In this document: positions 7,683-12,122 of the stretch, in pieces
How the letters are laid out: every line of letters begins with the position of its first letter
Numbering within the stretch: the first letter of the stretch is position 1
Source: UBA4719 sp038249115
GTDB lineage: Bacteria; Actinomycetota; Actinomycetes; Actinomycetales; Dermatophilaceae
Direction: 5' to 3'
NCBI GenBank assembly: GCA_038249115.1
Contig: JBBRWQ010000094.1
Location: 1 to 12,122, forward strand
Length of the DNA stretch: 12,122 bases
Made by a program: the position numbers and the translations under genes
Notes under the pieces: generated by a model
Database searches by the model: none
Told to the model about the DNA's origin: nothing
Seen by the model: only the letters and a program-made list of their open reading frames with translations

Positions 7683-8594
7683 TTAGGCGGATAGGAAGAC
7701 CGAATCCATTTGCCACTCCAGGAATTCGACGCTGGGGCGATCCGCTACGCGAGCTGGCATGACTGCTAGAGACTCCCCCTCTTTGGAGTAGAACTCCTCG
7801 CCATTCCCAAAGTCTGACCGAAGGCGCGGGCTCACCCTCAGCCGTCGCTTCGTATCGACTCCGATGTACCCGCGATCGAAGAGAATGTGAATGTCCGACC
7901 GCAGCAGAAGGCCATTGTCGACGCGGTTCTGCCCGTCGCATGCGACTGGGCGAATGTGAGCGGCCTGGAGCGTCGGCTGGATCTTCGCGCCGGTGATTGC
8001 GCATCTTCGTTGGTAAGCGGTCAAGACGACTGCCTTGAACGCCTGCTGTCCCAACCGCGGGGCGACCAGACGTGGGTCGCCGAACACCGGTCCAGGCACC
8101 AACGTGGGCGCCTGTGACAGCAGCAAAAGAGACTCGAGAACCTGCTCCAGATAGGAACCCGGAGTCAAGACGTACGACTTACCGGACACGATATTGGATG
8201 CAAAGTCCGGCGGAGGTGCAGCGCTGCCACCGTCGTCGACAAAGAAGACATCTCGAAGCAGGATGCAGCCAATATCCGGGTCCTCGTGTGGTTCCAGCGC
8301 GCGCGCTCGGTAGTGACCGATTATGGCTCGCATCGCCTCGAGGCTGGGCACCCCGTTTGCCTCTCCGAAGAAGTCCCATGCTTCGGAGAGCCGCAGCTTC
8401 GTCGACCCGCTAAGGAATCCGCCGCCGACGAGGCGATCGCTAGGTCGATGCGTCTTGAAGAGGAACGGCTCTCCGGATGTCAACGCACCAAAGCCCTGGC
8501 CGCTGGGGCGCCAGAAGTTGACCTCGGTCAAATCTGGGCGGGCGCGCAGGAACTGGTACCAGCTCGAATCGGTGACACCCACGAAGGCTCGCAC
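7683..8594 (-). CDS. HNH_2-type endonuclease with PUA/EVE-like N-terminal domain
   Basis: 303 residues from GTG 8594. The frame stays open to 9173, but that part is antisense to the helicase gene. An in-frame ATG at 8660 has no ribosome site, and homologous sequence seems to begin at RAFVGVTD. The C-terminal domain is an HNH_2 (PF13391-like) nuclease: C198-AITG, AAH213-I, N227-GLLL and D235-I-H236-xLFD. Residues 1 to about 110 (TEVNFWRPSG, GEPFLFK, VGGGFL) have the strand pattern of PUA/EVE-type folds, which in characterised EVE-HNH enzymes bind modified bases. That assignment is tentative. A -10-like TACACT ends exactly 7 bases before the GTG, implying a leaderless transcript. The gene diverges from the helicase gene with a 105-bp gap and probably works with it. 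Confidence 0.85.
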   Translation of the reverse strand: MRAFVGVTDSSWYQFLRARPDLTEVNFWRPSGQGFGALTSGEPFLFKTHRPSDRLVGGGFLSGSTKLRLSEAWDFFGEANGVPSLEAMRAIIGHYRARALEPHEDPDIGCILLRDVFFVDDGGSAAPPPDFASNIVSGKSYVLTPGSYLEQVLESLLLLSQAPTLVPGPVFGDPRLVAPRLGQQAFKAVVLTAYQRRCAITGAKIQPTLQAAHIRPVACDGQNRVDNGLLLRSDIHILFDRGYIGVDTKRRLRVSPRLRSDFGNGEEFYSKEGESLAVMPARVADRPSVEFLEWQMDSVFLSA

Positions 8595-8600
8595 GGCGTC

Positions 8601-8606
8601 AGTGTA
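8601..8606 (-). promoter_or_regulatory. Putative -10 element (TACACT) for leaderless expression of the HNH_2 gene
   Basis: The minus strand reads TACACT followed by six bases (GACGCC) and then GTG, which puts the G of GTG at the expected +1. It fits the TAnnnT -10 consensus and the leaderless arrangement common in actinobacteria. No clear -35 is seen. Together with the lack of a ribosome site it supports GTG 8594 as the start. Confidence 0.45.
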
Positions 8607-8687
8607 GGGATATTGGCTTGGCCGGGCTCGCCATACCGACGACCTGGATGACCTCGGCATGGCAAGCTGGCGGCGGATATTCGACGC

Positions 8688-8693
8688 GAGGGG
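8688..8693 (+). promoter_or_regulatory. Ribosome binding site (GAGGGG) deciding the helicase GTG start
   Basis: GAGGGG lies six bases before GTG 8700. Upstream in the same frame there is no ATG or GTG before a TGA at 8649, so GTG 8700 is the only well-supported start. Confidence 0.65.
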
Positions 8694-8699
8694 GCAGCG

Positions 8700-11600
8700 G
8701 TGCTCGAGGGACTGTACGAAAGCCTGGTGACAAAGAGGCTCCAAGCCATGCTCGACGAGGTGACCGCCTCGGGCCTGATCGCAAAAACCGAACTCGTGGA
8801 CGCCGCCGAACAGCCCGAGGTGCTGGCCAGACACATCCGTGACGCAGTGGTTCGGACTCTTTCCGCGGAGCCGAGTGCGGATCGTCGATTCGACATCGTG
8901 AACGCACTGCTTCGTCAACTCGATGCACCCCAGGACCAGCTCGGCGCCGCGCCGAGTCAGCTTCTTTCGGTTGTACCCCTCACGGCCCCGGGGACACCAG
9001 CTCACAACACCAACCGCCCTGCGACGCCCCTGTCCGATGCAGCGTTGCTGACGAACGCTCATGGTGAGCCTTCCTTGGGCCACGAGGTCAGGTCGGAGTT
9101 GGAGAGCGCTCATCAGGTCGATCTGCTGTGCGCGTTCATCAAGTGGTACGGACTGCGAGTGATCGAGCCTCAACTTGTTGATCTCAGACGGCGCGGCGCC
9201 CCGCTACGAGTCATCACCACGACGTACATGGGTGCCACAGAACGAGTCGCCCTTGATCGCCTCGCCCGCGACTTCGGTGCCGAGGTCAAGATCCAGTACG
9301 ACTCCGTGCGGACCCGCCTCCACGCCAAGGCCTGGCTCTTTCGACGCAACACGGGGTTCAACACGGCGTACGTAGGCTCCTCGAACCTATCCCGCTCTGC
9401 CATGTTGGACGGTGTCGAGTGGAACGTCCGGCTCTCTTCCGTGGCCACTCCCCAACTGATACACAAGTTTTCGGCGACGTTCGAAACCTATTGGAACGAA
9501 ACAACATTCGAGAGTTACGACCCCGATCGCGACCGCGACCGACTGGACGATGCACTCGCGGAGGCGTCTGGCCGCCGGCAAACCGATCGAGTGACCTTGT
9601 CCCTGTCGGGGCTGGAGGTGCGGCCGTATCCCCACCAGGCCGAGATGTTGGAGTCGCTCACCGTTGAGCGCGAAGTTCACGACCGTCACCGAAACCTCGT
9701 CGTGGCCGCCACCGGCACTGGCAAGACCGTTGTTGCCGCGCTGGACTATCGCCGCCTTTGTCAAGCGCCTTCCGGCGAGCGCCCCTCACTGCTCTTCGTC
9801 GCTCATCGCGAGGAGATCCTGAAGCAGTCTCTGCGCACATACCGGGAGGTGCTCGCGGACCCCAACTTCGGTGAGCTGTATGTCGGCGGCGCCCGACCTG
9901 AGCGGTGGCGACATGTGTTCGCCTCCGTTCAGTCCTTGACTGCCTACGGCGTCACCAACATTCCTGCAGACGCCTACAACGTGGTCGTCATCGACGAGTT
10001 CCATCACGCACAGGCGATGACCTACCGTCGCATCACTGGCCACCTGACGCCGGATGAACTCCTCGGGCTGACTGCCACACCAGAGCGGGCAGATGGCACT
10101 GATGTCCGCTCCTTCTTCGGCGGACGAGTCGCCACGGAGCTGCGGCTCTGGGATGCACTGAGCGCGGACTTGCTCTGCCCGTTCCACTACTTCGGCGTAG
10201 CCGACGGGGTCGACCTGAGCCACCTGCAGTGGAGCAAGGGCATGTACGACCAAGGATCCCTCTCTGGCGTCTACACGGGCAACGATGCTCGCGCCCGCAT
10301 CGTCCTGAAGCAGGTACATGACAAGGTCTCGGACGTTCGGTCGATGCGGGCTCTTGGCTTCTGTGTCTCGATTGCGCATGCTGAGTACATGGCTGGCGTC
10401 TTCAACGAGGCGGGCATTCCCTCGTTGACGGTCACAAGCGGGCCAGGCTCGGCCAACCGGACAGATGCCTTGTCCCGACTGGCTGTTCGTGAGATCAATG
10501 CCATCTTCACCGTTGATGTCTTCAACGAAGGTGTCGACATTCCTTCGGTCGACACCGTCCTCTTCCTCCGACCTACCGAGAGCTCCACCGTCTTCCTGCA
10601 GCAGCTCGGTCGGGGTCTTCGGCGTGCACCGGACAAGCCGGTTCTCACCGCAATCGACTTCGTCGATCATCAGCGCAAGGAGTTCCGTTTCGATACTCGT
10701 TTCCGTGCAATCACCGGGGCAACGAAGACCGGCCTTCAGCGCCAGGTCGAACAAGGCTTCCCATTCCTCCCCGCAGGCTCGCAGATCGTCCTGGATCGGC
10801 AGGCACAAGAGATCGTCCTGGCGAACATCAAGAGTCAGCTCAGCACGAAATGGAAGCAGATTGTGGCCGAACTTCGGTCATACGGTGACCTATCGCTGGC
10901 CGGATTCCTCCACGAGTCGGGACTCGAGCTCGGCGATGTCCTCAGGAGCGACAAGAGCTGGACCCAGCTGCGTCGAGAGGCCGGATTCCAGACCCGGACG
11001 GGAGGACCTCACGAAGCCGCGCTTCTCAGGCGAATCCGCGCGACGGGACATGTCGATGACGCACAACGCGCAGACGCATACCGGCGCCTGCTCGCGGATG
11101 AGGGTCCGACCTACCAGGACCTCAACTCTGCCGAACAACGGTACGCCCGAATGCTGTTCTTCTCCATGTGGCCCAACGGCGGCGGATTTGACTCGTACGC
11201 GCATGGAATCGCGGCCCTGAGATTGGAGCAAGCTGCTCGCGACGAGCTGACCGCCGTGGTTGAGTATTCATTCGACAACGCTCAGCACGTCGCCGCTCCG
11301 CTGGCACCGCTACTCGCATCGTCGCCGCTTCGCACCCACGCCCGCTACTCGCGCGAAGAGATCGTGGCGGCGCTGGACTACGCGCACCTCGAGCGCCTGC
11401 CCAACAGCTTCCGCGAAGGAGTGCTCTGGGCGGAGGAATGGAAGTCGGACGCCTTCCTGATCACGCTCACCAAGTCGGAGACCGATTACTCCCCAACGAC
11501 CATGTACCAGGACTATGCGATCAGCCCGTCACTGTTCCATTGGGAAACACAGTCGCGGACCTCAGTTGCCTCGCCAACCGGACAGAGGTACATCCGTCAC

Positions 11601-11792
11601 GCCCGCGAAGGCAGCAACATCCTTCTGTTCGCGCGTGAGCACAAGGTCTACGAGCTAGGAACTGCCCCGTACCTCTTCCTGGGAACAGGCCAGTACGTCA
11701 GCCACACCGGAGATCGCCCAATCGCCATCACCTGGCACCTCGACCGCCCAATGCCAACCGAAACGTTCACGGCTTCCACCGTTGTCGCATAG
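8700..11792 (+). CDS. PLD-nuclease / SF2 helicase / DUF3427-like fusion protein
   Basis: 1030 residues from a GTG with a good ribosome site. A short helical N-terminus (LYESLVTKRL) leads into a PLD-type nuclease domain (about 110-265) with H208-A-K210 and the GSSNLS segment at 226-231. There is one HxK motif, so an active site would need a dimer, as in single-HKD nucleases. The helicase core follows: motif I GTGKT (339-343), a DEFH motif II (D432-E433-F434-H435), motif III TATPE (458-462), motif V DVFNEGVDIP (606-615) and motif VI QQLGRGLRR (634-642). The C-terminal ~250 residues, with paired WKSDAFLITL and FHWETQSRTS segments, resemble DUF3427. Such proteins should translocate on DNA with ATP and cut it. 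The divergent HNH_2 gene and the downstream nuclease-like gene suggest a multi-component defence complex. No frameshift was seen. Confidence 0.93.
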   Translation: MLEGLYESLVTKRLQAMLDEVTASGLIAKTELVDAAEQPEVLARHIRDAVVRTLSAEPSADRRFDIVNALLRQLDAPQDQLGAAPSQLLSVVPLTAPGTPAHNTNRPATPLSDAALLTNAHGEPSLGHEVRSELESAHQVDLLCAFIKWYGLRVIEPQLVDLRRRGAPLRVITTTYMGATERVALDRLARDFGAEVKIQYDSVRTRLHAKAWLFRRNTGFNTAYVGSSNLSRSAMLDGVEWNVRLSSVATPQLIHKFSATFETYWNETTFESYDPDRDRDRLDDALAEASGRRQTDRVTLSLSGLEVRPYPHQAEMLESLTVEREVHDRHRNLVVAATGTGKTVVAALDYRRLCQAPSGERPSLLFVAHREEILKQSLRTYREVLADPNFGELYVGGARPERWRHVFASVQSLTAYGVTNIPADAYNVVVIDEFHHAQAMTYRRITGHLTPDELLGLTATPERADGTDVRSFFGGRVATELRLWDALSADLLCPFHYFGVADGVDLSHLQWSKGMYDQGSLSGVYTGNDARARIVLKQVHDKVSDVRSMRALGFCVSIAHAEYMAGVFNEAGIPSLTVTSGPGSANRTDALSRLAVREINAIFTVDVFNEGVDIPSVDTVLFLRPTESSTVFLQQLGRGLRRAPDKPVLTAIDFVDHQRKEFRFDTRFRAITGATKTGLQRQVEQGFPFLPAGSQIVLDRQAQEIVLANIKSQLSTKWKQIVAELRSYGDLSLAGFLHESGLELGDVLRSDKSWTQLRREAGFQTRTGGPHEAALLRRIRATGHVDDAQRADAYRRLLADEGPTYQDLNSAEQRYARMLFFSMWPNGGGFDSYAHGIAALRLEQAARDELTAVVEYSFDNAQHVAAPLAPLLASSPLRTHARYSREEIVAALDYAHLERLPNSFREGVLWAEEWKSDAFLITLTKSETDYSPTTMYQDYAISPSLFHWETQSRTSVASPTGQRYIRHAREGSNILLFAREHKVYELGTAPYLFLGTGQYVSHTGDRPIAITWHLDRPMPTETFTASTVVA

Positions 11793-11877
11793 CCGCAACC
11801 TGATAGAGAACAAGGCAAACACTCTTTGGCGGTCCAAGAATCCGACTATTCGTCAATCGACTTGGATCAGGACGGAA

Positions 11878-11894
11878 GCCGCGCCGGCCGCGGC
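11878..11894 (+). terminator. Possible hairpin terminator after the helicase gene
   Basis: GCCGCG and CGCGGC form a perfect 6-bp GC stem around a 5-base CCGGC loop, 85 bp after the helicase stop, followed within three bases by TTT. The T-run is short and the stem modest, so this is only a candidate. If it works, the next gene needs its own promoter. Confidence 0.35.
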
Positions 11895-11907
11895 GACTTT
11901 CCGTGTT

Positions 11908-11919
11908 TCGGGTACCCGA
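11908..11919. promoter_or_regulatory. 12-bp perfect palindrome, possible operator of the downstream gene
   Basis: TCGGGTACCCGA is its own reverse complement. It lies between the candidate terminator and the start of the next gene, about 16 bases before a TAnnnT -10-like TACGGT (11935-11940). That is where a dimeric repressor could cover a promoter. No regulator gene for it is visible in the window. Confidence 0.3.
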
Positions 11920-11984
11920 CAGCCTCAAGTCCCATACGGTCAATGCGATCACGACGCGAGTCGCGGCACTCAGGGGGTAGATCG

Positions 11985-12122
11985 GTGAACCAAGGCGAGT
12001 CGGCGGCGAGCAAAGCCCGCGGTCTGCGCGCGCAGGCCACGGCCGCTCAGTCTGAGGCTGGCCGGCTAGCTCACGATGCGGCGGCGTGGGAGGCCGGAGC
12101 TGAGGGCGAGCGTCGAGTCGCC
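11985..12122 (+). CDS. Probable NERD-domain (nuclease-related) protein, 3' truncated by window edge
   Basis: An open frame from GTG 11985 to the last base (46 codons), with AGGGGG seven bases upstream. The translation begins VNQGESAASKARGLRAQA and continues as an alanine-, arginine- and glutamate-rich helix. It ends AAWEAGAEGERRVA, the way actinobacterial NERD proteins usually enter the nuclease-related domain: a coiled N-terminal helix, then W-x-x-G-A-x-G-E-R. The nuclease motifs themselves lie beyond the window, so this call rests on the entry motif only. It follows the helicase gene by 192 bp on the same strand and would add a further nuclease-type protein to the island. Alternatives are another protein with a charged helical N-terminus, such as a VapC- or DNA-binding-type protein. 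Confidence 0.6.
   Translation, partial: MNQGESAASKARGLRAQATAAQSEAGRLAHDAAAWEAGAEGERRVA

Larger units (their letters stand above)
8595..8699. promoter_or_regulatory. Divergent promoter region between HNH_2 and helicase genes
   Basis: This 105-bp gap must carry the start signals for two diverging genes unless either is read from further off. The minus-strand signal is TACACT (8601-8606); no convincing promoter for the helicase is seen on +. The heptamer GGATATT occurs twice, at 8608-8614 and 8675-8681. Such compact divergent control suggests the two genes are balanced together. Confidence 0.4.

Noticed and set aside
8608..8681. GGATATT repeated twice in the divergent gap
   Set aside because: Only seven bases, 67 bp apart, with no symmetry to either promoter; kept as a remark, not a site.
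8595..9173. N-terminal extension of the HNH_2 frame (193 codons)
   Set aside because: It is antisense to the helicase gene, has no domain, and the family-like sequence starts at the GTG at 8594.
9786..10808. 340-codon open frame on -
   Set aside because: It lies entirely inside the helicase core, whose motifs are in the + frame.
1..12122. tRNA, rRNA, CRISPR array, insertion sequence, integrase or riboswitch
   Set aside because: Looked for by eye on both strands; no cloverleaf, repeat-spacer pattern, transposase motif or conserved leader was found.

Overview
The window reads as chromosomal DNA of a high-GC actinobacterium. GC is about 70-77% in two 60-base lines counted by hand on the left and 58-62% in two lines counted on the right. 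Starts include GTG, and the von Willebrand A and phosphatase genes look like lineages common in Actinobacteria. A Nocardioides-like (Propionibacteriales) host fits, but the genus cannot be fixed from the sequence alone.

Region 1 (1-3992) is carbohydrate-acid catabolism. A four-carbon acid-sugar kinase (5' end outside the window), a PdxA2-type 4-phospho-acid dehydrogenase and a DeoR-family regulator lie in tandem on +. The probable pathway is D-threonate (or a related tetronate) -> 4-phosphate -> dihydroxyacetone phosphate + CO2, with the DeoR protein as local regulator. A glycerate 2-kinase gene converges on this cluster and overlaps the regulator tail-to-tail by 14 bp. It would feed another three-carbon acid into lower glycolysis.

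Region 2 (4061-6187, - strand) holds a dual-specificity-type cysteine phosphatase followed by a cytosolic von Willebrand A protein with an intact metal-binding site. The two are 79 bp apart and probably co-transcribed, as a small signalling or chaperone-like pair of unknown target. A bulged hairpin after the VWA gene is a possible terminator. The roughly 300 bp from 6188 to 6484 hold no gene I can support.

Region 3 (6485-12122) looks like an accessory DNA-processing or defence island. On - are two unrelated HNH endonucleases: a CxxC-type zinc HNH protein, and an HNH_2-type protein whose N-terminal half looks like a PUA/EVE-type base reader. Diverging from them on + is a 1030-residue fusion of a PLD-type (HKD) nuclease, an SF2 helicase and a DUF3427-like C-terminus. 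Downstream is the start of a probable NERD-domain (nuclease-related) protein, cut by the window edge. One helicase with up to four nuclease-type proteins suggests a restriction-like anti-invader system, possibly recognising modified DNA. This is inference from domain content and layout. No insertion sequence, tRNA, rRNA, CRISPR array or integrase was seen.
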